Origin: a virus
Virus record (IMG/VR): IMGVR_UViG_3300046028_004452
Location: 1-25,331 of that record
Reading direction: 5' to 3' (one strand)
DNA length: 25,331 nt
Made by a program: the position numbers and the translations under genes. Shown piece after piece: positions 7,511 to 13,654 of this stretch; within the stretch, counting starts at the first letter, position 1; every line of letters starts with the position of its first letter. The notes beneath the pieces were generated by a model. It saw only the letters and a program-made list of their open reading frames with translations. It did no database searches and was not told the origin of the DNA.

Positions 7511-7746
7511 TGGGAAACAACGAAAAAGAACAATTACTTATTGAAGTAAAGTCGGCAAATATGCCGCTAGTGCGCTGGGTGATAGGTGGCAGCGCTGGTG
7601 TAATAGCTTCTGTGTTGTGGGCTACTATGTACCTCAGCAATGTTCTGTATGACATTAACACCCTAAAGCAATGGAAGGCTGAGACACAGCCAAAAATAGA
7701 AATAATGAATACGCAAATAGCGATTTTAAACAGCAAAAATAAATAG
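7510..7746 (+). CDS. small membrane protein of the lysis cassette (holin/antiholin-like)
   Basis: A 78-aa protein. The ATG at 7510 overlaps the preceding stop by one base; a GTG at 7507 would only add one residue. Charged N-terminus (residues 1-20), one transmembrane helix at about 21-45 ('WVIGGSAGVIASVLWATMYL'), then a hydrophilic helix with heptad-like hydrophobics ('LKQWKAETQPKIEIMNTQI') that could form a coiled coil. A small one-helix protein placed directly before a two-helix holin-like protein suggests a lysis regulator or a subunit of the lysis pore. No family assignment is possible from sequence alone. Confidence 0.45.
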   Translation: MGNNEKEQLLIEVKSANMPLVRWVIGGSAGVIASVLWATMYLSNVLYDINTLKQWKAETQPKIEIMNTQIAILNSKNK

Positions 7747-7747
7747 T

Positions 7748-8011
7748 ATGAAACTAATAAAATGGATAGGCGATGCCCTATCAGAGAACGGAGCCCCGAG
7801 CAGTAAGAGGCTATACGCTTTTATGTTCGTACTAACTGTATGCTACTCTGTAATATACGCAGTACACAGGACACACAGCCTTCCGCAGTACATCTACTAC
7901 GGTCTGCTGACAATGATAGGTCTGCTGGCTGGCGTTGCTACTGTGCCGCAGATTATCAAACTGTGGAGAGGTGGACCATCAGAAAAGGAAGAAAAAACAC
8001 CTGAGCAATAA
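7748..8011 (+). CDS. holin-like protein with two transmembrane helices
   Basis: An 87-aa protein with two hydrophobic helices, about residues 23-42 ('LYAFMFVLTVCYSVIYAVH') and 49-68 ('YYGLLTMIGLLAGVATVPQI'). They are joined by a short turn, with a basic/acidic C-terminal tail ('KLWRGGPSEKEEKTPEQ'). The length, topology and place two genes upstream of the endolysin fit a class II-type holin or a pinholin, which opens the inner membrane at the time of lysis. It starts one base after the previous stop codon. Holins are too diverse for a family call by eye. Confidence 0.5.
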   Translation: MKLIKWIGDALSENGAPSSKRLYAFMFVLTVCYSVIYAVHRTHSLPQYIYYGLLTMIGLLAGVATVPQIIKLWRGGPSEKEEKTPEQ

Positions 8012-8033
8012 CCAAGCTAAAACACAACCTGAT

Positions 8034-8627
8034 ATGAAACAACCAACTATTTACCTGCTGCTACTGCTGGGCATACCGTTTGTATTCGCCAGCCTTTTCG
8101 GCTGTAAAACACCTGAGAAGATGCTGCGCAAGTTTGATAAACTGGCAGCAGAGTGTAATACCAAGCGCACAGACAGCGTGCCGCGGCACTGGGCGTGGAG
8201 CCGGTTCCCTGTGAAGACAGGCACGGTGCAGGGCAAGCCTGTGTTTTTACCAGGAAAGCCGGTAATTACCACCAAGCATGATACGGTAAGGGTAGACTGC
8301 GATAGCGTGCGTAAGGCAGGCGCAGATACACGTAATGTGCGTGTACCATGCCCGCCATCTACCCATACAAGAGTACATGACACTATACAGATACCCATAA
8401 CCAACACCGTAGAGGATACCAGGGCGGTAGACCTGTGCAATGAGCGATATGTAGCAGCTATGGATGAAGCCAGCAAGTACAAGCAGAAGTATGAAGCTGC
8501 AGCAGGTGTCCGTAAGGGGCTTATGTGGTGGATAGTAGGACTGGCGGGGCTGTGTTCCGTGCTGCTGTTTATACTGATTGGTGGCATGATGGGTAAGATT
8601 AGTAACCCTGTAAACTGGATCAAGTGA
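8034..8627 (+). CDS. spanin-like lipoprotein with C-terminal transmembrane anchor
   Basis: The start at 8034 gives a lipoprotein signal: basic/polar start, a Leu-rich core and 'SLFGC' with the lipidation Cys at residue 24. An open frame reaching back to 7935 is a shadow of the holin gene. The 197-aa protein has a long hydrophilic periplasmic-type middle and a single transmembrane helix at about residues 163-187 followed by a short basic tail. An outer-membrane lipid anchor at one end and an inner-membrane helix at the other is the layout of unimolecular spanins (T1 gp11 type), which fuse the two membranes at the end of lysis. It lies between the holin-like gene and the endolysin, overlapping the latter. 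The -2 Phe in the lipobox is a little unusual. Confidence 0.5.
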   Translation: MKQPTIYLLLLLGIPFVFASLFGCKTPEKMLRKFDKLAAECNTKRTDSVPRHWAWSRFPVKTGTVQGKPVFLPGKPVITTKHDTVRVDCDSVRKAGADTRNVRVPCPPSTHTRVHDTIQIPITNTVEDTRAVDLCNERYVAAMDEASKYKQKYEAAAGVRKGLMWWIVGLAGLCSVLLFILIGGMMGKISNPVNWIK

Positions 8628-9151
8628 GAACGAACGAACATAACGAGCATGTAGCAGCACCGGTGATACCTGCACAAATATCGCTGGCCATGACTGCTCT
8701 GGAGATAGCTAAAGGCTATATAGGGCAGAAGGAAGTACCGGCTGGCAGCAATGCTGGCGTATTCGTGGAGGCCTGCCTGAGAACAATAGGTTTAGGTAAG
8801 GGCTACGCATGGTGTGCGGCCTTCGTCTACCGTTGCGTGAGCGAGGCTGCCAAGGCTATAGGGGTGACACACAGACTGCCAAGGACGGGAGGCGTGATGG
8901 AGATGTGGAACACCTGCCCGCCAGACATGAAGAAAACTAAAACAGCGGCCATACTGCCGGGCTACCTCGGAGTGATGAACTACGGCAAAGGGCTGGGACA
9001 TATCTTCTTTGTGGTAAGCGTAGACGGTGACACCATACACACCATAGAGGGTAACACCGATGCAGGTGGTAGCAGGACCGGAGGCATGGTGTGCGCGCGT
9101 ACACGCAGCCTGAGCGATAAGAAGATAGTAGGGTTTATAGCATACGGGTAG
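8624..9151 (+). CDS. CHAP-domain endolysin
   Basis: A 175-aa protein started at GTG 8624, overlapping the previous stop as GTGA; an internal ATG at 8690 is the alternative and would remove 22 unconserved residues. The CHAP/NlpC-type cysteine peptidase or amidase signature is clear: 'GYAWCAAFV' with nucleophile Cys64, 'GLGHIFFV' with His126, and 'IEGNT' with Glu142/Asn144. The opening 'ALEIAKGYIGQKEVPAGSN' is typical of this phage lysin family (often called TIGR02594-like). It cleaves peptidoglycan once the holin releases it, and no signal peptide or cell-wall-binding domain is present. Its stop codon directly touches the stop of the convergent integrase gene. Confidence 0.8.
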   Translation: MRTNEHNEHVAAPVIPAQISLAMTALEIAKGYIGQKEVPAGSNAGVFVEACLRTIGLGKGYAWCAAFVYRCVSEAAKAIGVTHRLPRTGGVMEMWNTCPPDMKKTKTAAILPGYLGVMNYGKGLGHIFFVVSVDGDTIHTIEGNTDAGGSRTGGMVCARTRSLSDKKIVGFIAYG

Positions 9152-10336
9152 TCAGAACCCACCTACACGCGCCTGCTCTGCACTCATGTTCTGCCCGGTT
9201 ATCTTTATGTACCGTCTGGCCGTAACCGCAGATATACCCATAGCCTCAGCAATAAAACTCTCCCGGTAGCCCAGCTCTCCCAGTAGTGTGCCGAAGGTGC
9301 GGCGACCGTCGTGGGTAGACAGCGGAAACTTCAGGTCCAGCAGCTTGCCAATAGTCTTGAGTGTCTGGTTTGCTGTTTTCTCGGTCAAATTGAAGTGCAT
9401 ATCGTTGGTCTTAATGTAGTCCAGTATTTTCGCAAGACTGGTGAAAATGGAGAGATCCAAGTACACCGCTGCACCTGTCTTTGCTGTGCGCACTTTAAAT
9501 TTGCTTTTCTGTATCAACGTCTCCACCTCGAAGCGGTGCCAGTCACCAAACCTAATACCTCCGTAACACTCCACCAGGAAAAAGGCGACTACCAGACGCA
9601 TAGTGAGGTTGCCGTCGAACTCACCAGCGTACAAGCGGTTGGACAGTTCCTGTGTCTGCCGCAGGGTAAGGTAGTGTGTCTCCGGCTCCACGTACTTCAC
9701 CATCTCGAAGCCGTCTACCTGAGTAGCTGACATTTTACCCTTCCTGACCGCGCTGCGTATAATCTGTAGCAGCTTTTTCAGTTTTTTATGCAGTGTGGTA
9801 GGTTTGTAGCCCACATCTTTACCATCTCGCACACGAACCGCATACTGTGCAAGGTAGACGTGGTAGGCATCGAGCATGTCATGTGTTACCGCTGAGAACG
9901 GTAGCACGCCTTTGGTGAACTCCTTGAGCGAGTTGTACTCGGTCTCCCATATCGCTATAGTGCCTGGTGCTTTCTTGCTGGTTATCTTGATATTGTCGAT
10001 GTAGGCGCGGTAAAAGTCCAAAAACCCTTCCGTTTTCTGCTGCTCCGGCTTGAGTAGGCCCTTCACCAGCTCAAGGGTTACAGGCTTATTCTCAGACTGC
10101 AATAGCAACACCTTACGCTCCGCGTCCAGTATGCGCTTGCTGATAGAGCTGTTCAGTATATCGTAGTTCTTCACACCCTTAGTGATACTGCCGTTTACCC
10201 AGTGGTCAGGGAGGACCTTCACACCGGTGGCGCAGTACAATTCTCTGCCGCCACCACGTATGGCTATAGCAATGGGGCACAGTCCGTCCTTGTCGGGGTT
10301 GCGTTTGCGCAGCGTGGCTTTGAGCGTAATATCCAT
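9152..10336 (-). CDS. int: tyrosine-type site-specific integrase
   Basis: A 394-aa tyrosine recombinase of the Bacteroidota phage/transposon type. Residues 1-95 are an arm-type DNA-binding domain ('LKATLRKRNPDKDGLCPI...'), residues about 103-200 a SAM-like core-binding domain, and about 220-394 the catalytic domain. Catalytic residues visible are Arg262 ('GGIRFGD'), Lys286 ('TAKTG'), His342 and Arg345 ('THDGRR') and Tyr376 ('ARRYIKI'). The position normally holding the second His/Trp ('GH' before the Tyr) reads 'MGIS', with Ile at 368, a variation tolerated in several integrases. It is transcribed leftward, convergent with the endolysin, and its start lies beside repeats that look like arm-type binding sites. 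It should carry out phage integration and excision. Confidence 0.9.
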   Translation of the reverse strand: MDITLKATLRKRNPDKDGLCPIAIAIRGGGRELYCATGVKVLPDHWVNGSITKGVKNYDILNSSISKRILDAERKVLLLQSENKPVTLELVKGLLKPEQQKTEGFLDFYRAYIDNIKITSKKAPGTIAIWETEYNSLKEFTKGVLPFSAVTHDMLDAYHVYLAQYAVRVRDGKDVGYKPTTLHKKLKKLLQIIRSAVRKGKMSATQVDGFEMVKYVEPETHYLTLRQTQELSNRLYAGEFDGNLTMRLVVAFFLVECYGGIRFGDWHRFEVETLIQKSKFKVRTAKTGAAVYLDLSIFTSLAKILDYIKTNDMHFNLTEKTANQTLKTIGKLLDLKFPLSTHDGRRTFGTLLGELGYRESFIAEAMGISAVTARRYIKITGQNMSAEQARVGGF

Positions 10337-10339
10337 ATA

Positions 10340-10360
10340 GGTCAGTTAGTTAGTCAGTTG
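10340..10360 (+). repeat. long direct repeat, left copy (arm-type site candidate)
   Basis: A 21-base element made of GTCAGTTA, GTTA and GTCAGTTG preceded by G, lying just upstream of the integrase start codon. It matches the copy at 10559-10579 at 20 of 21 bases. The internal near-duplication of GTCAGTT suggests two adjacent binding sites for the integrase arm-binding domain or an excisionase. Confidence 0.75.
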
Positions 10361-10434
10361 TGATTGGTATATGTGCGGTAATTCAAAGGTAATGAACGGT
10401 AATGAAAAGCCGTGAAAACCCCCTAAAACAGTGA

Positions 10435-10459
10435 TGGGTAGCCGGAAAACCGCTACCCA
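10435..10459. repeat. hairpin-forming inverted repeat
   Basis: TGGGTAG at 10435-10441 pairs with CTACCCA at 10453-10459, and CGG at 10443-10445 pairs with CCG at 10450-10452 around an AAAA loop; C10442 is bulged. The stem is ten base pairs with no T-tract on either side, so it is a poor terminator; a protein-binding or att-associated role is possible. Confidence 0.5.
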
Positions 10460-10513
10460 CCGCACTTTGAGCTTTTACGCTATAGTAGTCCGACTAGGAC
10501 TTAGTGGCAATTG

Positions 10514-10549
10514 GCAACCGCTTGCCAGCGTGGGCTTTCAAGCGGTTGC
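10514..10549. repeat. 11-bp perfect inverted repeat near the right attP arm
   Basis: GCAACCGCTTG at 10514-10524 and CAAGCGGTTGC at 10539-10549 are perfect inverted copies separated by 14 bases. The left copy also folds on itself (TGGCAA-CCGC-TTGCCA, 10512-10527), giving two alternative hairpins. It lies downstream of the repressor gene on the minus strand and could help end that transcript, although no T-run follows. Confidence 0.55.
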
Positions 10550-10558
10550 GCTGCGGTT

Positions 10559-10579
10559 GGTCAGTTATTTAGTCAGTTG
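10559..10579 (+). repeat. long direct repeat, right copy (arm-type site candidate)
   Basis: Second copy of the element at 10340-10360, same orientation, 219 bases away, with a single difference (T for G at its tenth base). It marks the repressor-side edge of the attP-like region. Confidence 0.75.
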
Positions 10580-10644
10580 GTGCAGGGCTTGATCCCCGTT
10601 ACCTACGACCTTATGCGGCGGTATTACTTGTATAATCTTTGACT

Positions 10645-11130
10645 TTACGACACTTTTTTTTTCATGCCGTGCTCACCGTAGGTGCTTTGCAGCAACTCGG
10701 TAAGAATAAGATTAGCGCGGGCTGTGTCCTTGGCCGCTGCGGCGTTATCTTTTGCCGCGATAGCGTAGTCGTGCTGGGTTTGTATTAGCGAGTATAGCAT
10801 GTCCATGTCAATATCTCCCTCGTTTTTATGGGTTTTTTGTGCAGCAGTGTAAGTGCTGGGTTCTTCGGCAACTATGTTTTGCACATCTACTCTTTTCACA
10901 TTACCAAACATATCTGTCCCGCTGTTACCGTTGGTGGCCAGCCAGACTGCCGAGATGCCGAATTTCGACTGCAGTTTTTCACAAATCTCTCTTATCGGCG
11001 GCTTTGACGACGCGATAAGTGTGCTTACATAGCTCTTACCGAGGCCCAACTGCTGCGCAAAATCGGTTTGGTTCTTTACTTTTTTGAGATATTTTAATTC
11101 GTTATAAATATTACCCACTAAAGCATCCAT
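10645..11130 (-). CDS. XRE-type HTH repressor
   Basis: A 161-aa leftward gene. Residues about 17-65 carry a helix-turn-helix of the XRE/CI kind ('TDFAQQLGLGKSYVSTLIASSKPP', then 'ICEKLQSKFGISAVWL'), a pattern common for repressors of Bacteroidota phages. The remainder is hydrophilic, with an Ala/Lys/Asp-rich helix near residues 120-145 that may mediate oligomerisation. There is no S24/LexA-type peptidase domain, so classical RecA-driven self-cleavage is not expected. The gene ends with a run of nine adenines encoding three lysines just before Val-Ser-stop. Divergent from the early operon, it has the position of the lysogeny repressor, and palindromic candidate operators lie on its upstream side. 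Confidence 0.7.
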   Translation of the reverse strand: MDALVGNIYNELKYLKKVKNQTDFAQQLGLGKSYVSTLIASSKPPIREICEKLQSKFGISAVWLATNGNSGTDMFGNVKRVDVQNIVAEEPSTYTAAQKTHKNEGDIDMDMLYSLIQTQHDYAIAAKDNAAAAKDTARANLILTELLQSTYGEHGMKKKVS

Positions 11131-11183
11131 ACGTGTTGTTTTAATTACTGAAATAAATATTTAGCTTTTACAGAAAACTTCGC

Positions 11184-11214
11184 TTGTTTATGTCAAACAT
11201 TGTAGCGTACTTTG
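11184..11214 (+). promoter_or_regulatory. putative early promoter (Bacteroidota -33/-7 type)
   Basis: A TTG at 11184-11186 is followed 20 bases later by GTACTTTG at 11207-11214, close to the Bacteroidota -7 consensus TAnnTTTG (the conserved TTTG is kept, the first two bases differ). It would drive the rightward gene at 11232. The operator-like site at 11212-11222 overlaps the -7 element, as expected of a repressible early promoter. A palindrome TGTTT-N5-AAACA (11185-11199) lies in the spacer. Confidence 0.3.
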
Positions 11215-11222
11215 TCCAACAA
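11212..11222 (+). promoter_or_regulatory. operator-like site in the repressor/early divergent region
   Basis: TTGTCCAACAA, one mismatch from the perfect 11-bp palindrome TTGTC-N-GACAA seen at 11467-11477. It lies between the divergent repressor and the first early gene, over a candidate -7 box, the place expected for a repressor operator. Confidence 0.4.
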
Positions 11223-11231
11223 TAACGAACA

Positions 11232-11483
11232 ATGCAAACACAACCAACTACCTCAAAACCAAGCTTTTGTAAAAGCGTTTCACTCACGGAGGATGAAAAG
11301 CTAAAACTTAAACACTTCGGCGGCGAGCTGCTCACGCAGCACCAGAAAGCTACTAAACTTGGTATTACACGCTCTGCTTTTTTGCGCGCCTTAATGGCTG
11401 GCAGCGGCAGAGGCGACAACATCAAGAAGATCAAAGACGTTTTGTCTAAAGAACCTTTACCGAACATTGTCGGACAAAGTTAG
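11232..11483 (+). CDS. small early regulator, ribbon-helix-helix-like
   Basis: An 83-aa protein, the first gene to the right of the repressor, so in the position of Cro. The segment 'FCKSVSLTEDEKLKLKHFG' followed by 'LGITRSAFLRALMAGS' (about residues 13-56) has the strand-helix-helix rhythm of MobC/CopG-type ribbon-helix-helix proteins, where a short strand is followed by an E/D-E-x-x-x-L helix and a 'SRSEFIR'-like helix. This is a suggestion from pattern only. The final codons contain a perfect copy of the putative operator palindrome, so regulation of the next gene may be encoded in this gene's 3' end. A RHH or HTH regulator of the lysis-lysogeny choice fits the context. Confidence 0.45.
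   Translation: MQTQPTTSKPSFCKSVSLTEDEKLKLKHFGGELLTQHQKATKLGITRSAFLRALMAGSGRGDNIKKIKDVLSKEPLPNIVGQS
11467..11477 (+). promoter_or_regulatory. perfect operator-like palindrome TTGTC-G-GACAA
   Basis: An 11-bp palindrome with a single central base, located inside the last codons of the 83-aa gene and 72 bases before the ATG at 11549. A second palindrome of a related kind, ACAAA-G-TTTGT, lies at 11497-11507, and the word ACAAAGT recurs at 11474 and 11497, 23 bases apart. Together they look like a compound operator for the second early transcript. Confidence 0.4.
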
Positions 11484-11548
11484 TAAGTATTCAGATACAA
11501 AGTTTGTTAATGGCTTACGGCCTCCACTCATTTAACATTATTTTAACT

Positions 11549-11746
11549 ATGCCTGATGAAATAATACCGATAGACGAGTTCTGCATTAGAACCAAAAAGA
11601 ACCGTCGCCAGGTGTACAGGTTGTACGGCGTACACGATGGTCTGAAGCATCAAGTGCGCGGAGAGAAAGACTCCAACGTAAACTACAGTTTGTACTTACG
11701 GATTAAAGCTAACCCCAAAGGATATATAAAACTGAAAAAAGCATGA
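11549..11746 (+). CDS. small early protein, possible excisionase/MerR-like DNA-binding protein
   Basis: The ATG at 11549 gives 65 aa; starting at 11504 would add 15 residues of unlikely hydrophobic leader across the operator region. 'IPIDEFCIRTKKNRRQVYRLYG' resembles the first helix-turn-helix of excisionase or MerR-like small DNA-binding proteins ('l.vdEf......sr.tvYrl'). 'YSLYLRIKANPKGYIKLKK' would form the basic wing. No firm family call. It overlaps the next gene by four bases. Excisionase is an attractive idea because int is present and no other candidate is visible. Confidence 0.4.
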   Translation: MPDEIIPIDEFCIRTKKNRRQVYRLYGVHDGLKHQVRGEKDSNVNYSLYLRIKANPKGYIKLKKA

Positions 11747-11964
11747 CACACAATCAACCGAGTTCCGAAACGAGAGATTACAACAAGTTTGCGCAGTACA
11801 TAGATAGCTGCACCAATACGCTGCATATCGGAGCGGCAGACACGCTGATAACAGTGTTCAGACTGCGCTACCCCGCAGAGAGCGTACTGGCTACAAAGCT
11901 GTGCAACCAGCTACAACTCAAGCGCATTGAAATTAGCTACCGAGGTGCGCTGTCTGCGCAATAA
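11743..11964 (+). CDS. small unknown early protein (73 aa)
   Basis: A 73-aa frame whose ATG overlaps the previous stop as ATGA. Mixed helical composition with 'NKFAQYIDSCTNTLHIGAADTLITVFRLRYP' and three cysteines; no known motif. The gene is coupled to the putative DNA-binding protein before it and followed by a 52-base gap, so it closes a two-gene early unit. Confidence 0.45.
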   Translation: MTHNQPSSETRDYNKFAQYIDSCTNTLHIGAADTLITVFRLRYPAESVLATKLCNQLQLKRIEISYRGALSAQ

Positions 11965-12016
11965 GGTCAACACGATTACATCTTTTCTATTTATTAACAC
12001 TTAAAACTTAACGAAA

Positions 12017-12412
12017 GTGGAAGTTACAATCAAGCTGGACACCAGCCTACCGACCGACGTCGCCCATTTACAACAGCTCGCTAACGCCTTTGACGGCTCA
12101 GTGGTAGCGAAGCCTGCGCCAGAGGTGCCGAAGAAAACAACCGTTAAACCTGATCCGCAGGCACCTGCCAAAGAGGTGAAGGCCGAGACTGCGGAGACAG
12201 CGGAAACGCCAGCACCGGCAGAAAAGCCCAATGCTAAGACTGGCAGCGAACGTGTGACCATCGTCGAGGTACGGGCAGAGTGCGGCAAAAAGGTGAACGC
12301 AGACTGCGTAGCCGTATTTAAGAAAATGGGCTTTGATGGTCTGAGCAAAATACCTGCTGAGAGTCTCGCAGAAGCGTTGGAACTCATAAAAGCCCTACCT
12401 AACAAAGCATGA
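12017..12412 (+). CDS. unknown phage protein with low-complexity linker and SAP/Rho-N-like C-terminus
   Basis: A 131-aa protein started at GTG 12017 (no in-frame ATG gives the conserved N-terminus), preceded by an A-rich leader. Residues 1-35 form a short domain ('VTIKLDTSLPTDVAHLQQLANAF'), residues about 36-75 are a Pro/Ala/Glu/Lys/Thr-rich linker. Residues about 78-131 contain 'VTIVEVRAECGKKVNADCVAVFKKMGFDGLSKIPAESLAEALELIKAL'-type helices that resemble small helical modules seen in phage recombination genes near DUF2800. It overlaps the nuclease gene by 4 bases, so it likely works with it. Function is unknown. Confidence 0.5.
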   Translation: MEVTIKLDTSLPTDVAHLQQLANAFDGSVVAKPAPEVPKKTTVKPDPQAPAKEVKAETAETAETPAPAEKPNAKTGSERVTIVEVRAECGKKVNADCVAVFKKMGFDGLSKIPAESLAEALELIKALPNKA

Positions 12413-13620
12413 CCAGTAAACACGCCATATTAGGTCCGTCGTCTGCCTCGAAGTGGCTGGCCTGCCCTCCGTCTGCACGGCTGGAGATGCAGTTCAACCG
12501 CTCGAGCAGCGAGGCGGCAGACGAGGGCACGCTTGCGCACTCCATCGGGGAGCTTATAATCGCACACCGCAGTAAGGCGATCACGGGTAAGAAGTACCGT
12601 GAGCAGCTCGCCATCTACGAGCAGGACCCGTTGTACAACAAAGCTATGTATGAGTACTGCGACGCTTACGCCATCTACGTATTGGAGCAGCTCGCTGAGG
12701 CGAGAGCCACTACCCCGGATGCACAACTGTTCACAGAGCAAAAACTTAGCTGTGCCGCATACATACCTGAGGGCTTCGGCACGCTGGACAATGTAATAGT
12801 GGCTGACGGTGTGCTCAGAGTGATAGACCTGAAGTATGGCAAGGGCGTGGCGGTGTCCTGCGTGGACAACCCGCAGCTAAAGATATACGCGCTGGCCGCG
12901 CTGGCTGAGTACGACTACCTGTACGACATACACACCATACAGATGCACATCTATCAGCCGCGTATGAACAACATAAGCGTGCACGAAATGACTTATGTAG
13001 CACTGAAGGTGTGGGCAGAGAATGTGCTGGTGCCGACTGCTGCGCTGGCGTTCAAAGGTGAGGGCGAGTACGCTGCAGGTAAACACTGCCAGTTTTGTAA
13101 AGCTAAGACTACCTGCCGCGCAAACGCTGAGTACCAGGTGCAGATAGCGCAAATGGACTTCGCTGAAGTGATGAACCCTGAAATCGAGCTATTGCTATCT
13201 GCAACACCGCTACTTACTGACAACGAGGTAGCAGCCATACTTAGCCGGGCTGAGGCGTTTACCAACTGGGTGAAAAGCGTGAAAGATTATGCGCTGGAGC
13301 AAGCATTGAAAGGCAAGAAGTGGCCTGAATTTAAACTGGTAGCGGGTAAAAGTATGCGCAAGATCACCGACGCACCGGCTATACAGAAACTTATCATTAA
13401 AGAAGGCTACGACCGCATCAAGCTGTTCAAGCCGCAGGAGATGGTAGGTATCACCGCTCTGGAAGAACTGACAGGCAAGAAGTTCTTCGACGAGAAGCTG
13501 GCGCAATACACCATCAAAGCGCCGGGAGCGCCTGCACTGGTAGACAAAGCAGACAAGCGACCGGAGTTCAACAACCCTACCGACGACTTTGCCTCTATAG
13601 TACCAGACGAATTAGGATAG
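12409..13620 (+). CDS. DUF2800 protein, Cas4/AddB-like PD-(D/E)XK nuclease with Fe-S cysteines
   Basis: A 403-aa protein of the DUF2800 family. It opens with 'LGPSSASKWLACPPSARLE' (Cys19). Nuclease motifs follow: 'TEQKLS' around residue 110, 'GTLDNVIV' with Asp127, 'VIDLKYGKG' with Asp140 and Lys142, and 'NPQLKIYAL' with Gln156. Three further cysteines (227, 230, 236; C-x2-C-x5-C) together with Cys19 give the one-plus-three spacing of the 4Fe-4S cluster in Cas4/AddB-type nucleases. These enzymes cut single-stranded or processed DNA ends during replication and recombination. It is the first gene of the familiar phage DUF2800-DUF2815-PolA module, and it is coupled to the 131-aa gene upstream. 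Confidence 0.85.
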   Translation: MTSKHAILGPSSASKWLACPPSARLEMQFNRSSSEAADEGTLAHSIGELIIAHRSKAITGKKYREQLAIYEQDPLYNKAMYEYCDAYAIYVLEQLAEARATTPDAQLFTEQKLSCAAYIPEGFGTLDNVIVADGVLRVIDLKYGKGVAVSCVDNPQLKIYALAALAEYDYLYDIHTIQMHIYQPRMNNISVHEMTYVALKVWAENVLVPTAALAFKGEGEYAAGKHCQFCKAKTTCRANAEYQVQIAQMDFAEVMNPEIELLLSATPLLTDNEVAAILSRAEAFTNWVKSVKDYALEQALKGKKWPEFKLVAGKSMRKITDAPAIQKLIIKEGYDRIKLFKPQEMVGITALEELTGKKFFDEKLAQYTIKAPGAPALVDKADKRPEFNNPTDDFASIVPDELG

Positions 13621-13654
13621 TTAATTTTTATATAACCTTTAAAAACAAAACAAA

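Larger units (their letters stand above)
10337..10644. other. attP-like intergenic region between integrase and repressor
   Basis: This 308-base non-coding stretch is dense in repeats. Two long direct repeats lie at its edges (10340-10360 and 10559-10579), and three GGTAAT words are phased about one helical turn apart (10377, 10388, 10398). A hairpin occupies 10435-10459, and a small inverted pair AGTCC-GACTA-GGACT at 10487-10501 could be a recombination core with a 5-base spacer. An 11-bp inverted repeat lies at 10514-10549. Arm-type repeats flanking an inverted core next to int is the general plan of phage attP sites. The core assignment is a guess. Because the repeats on both sides are present and phage genes continue on both sides, the sequence looks like the non-integrated form. 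Confidence 0.45.

Noticed and set aside
7935-8033. Upstream extension of the spanin-like gene
   Set aside because: It overlaps the holin gene and would place the lipobox far inside the protein.
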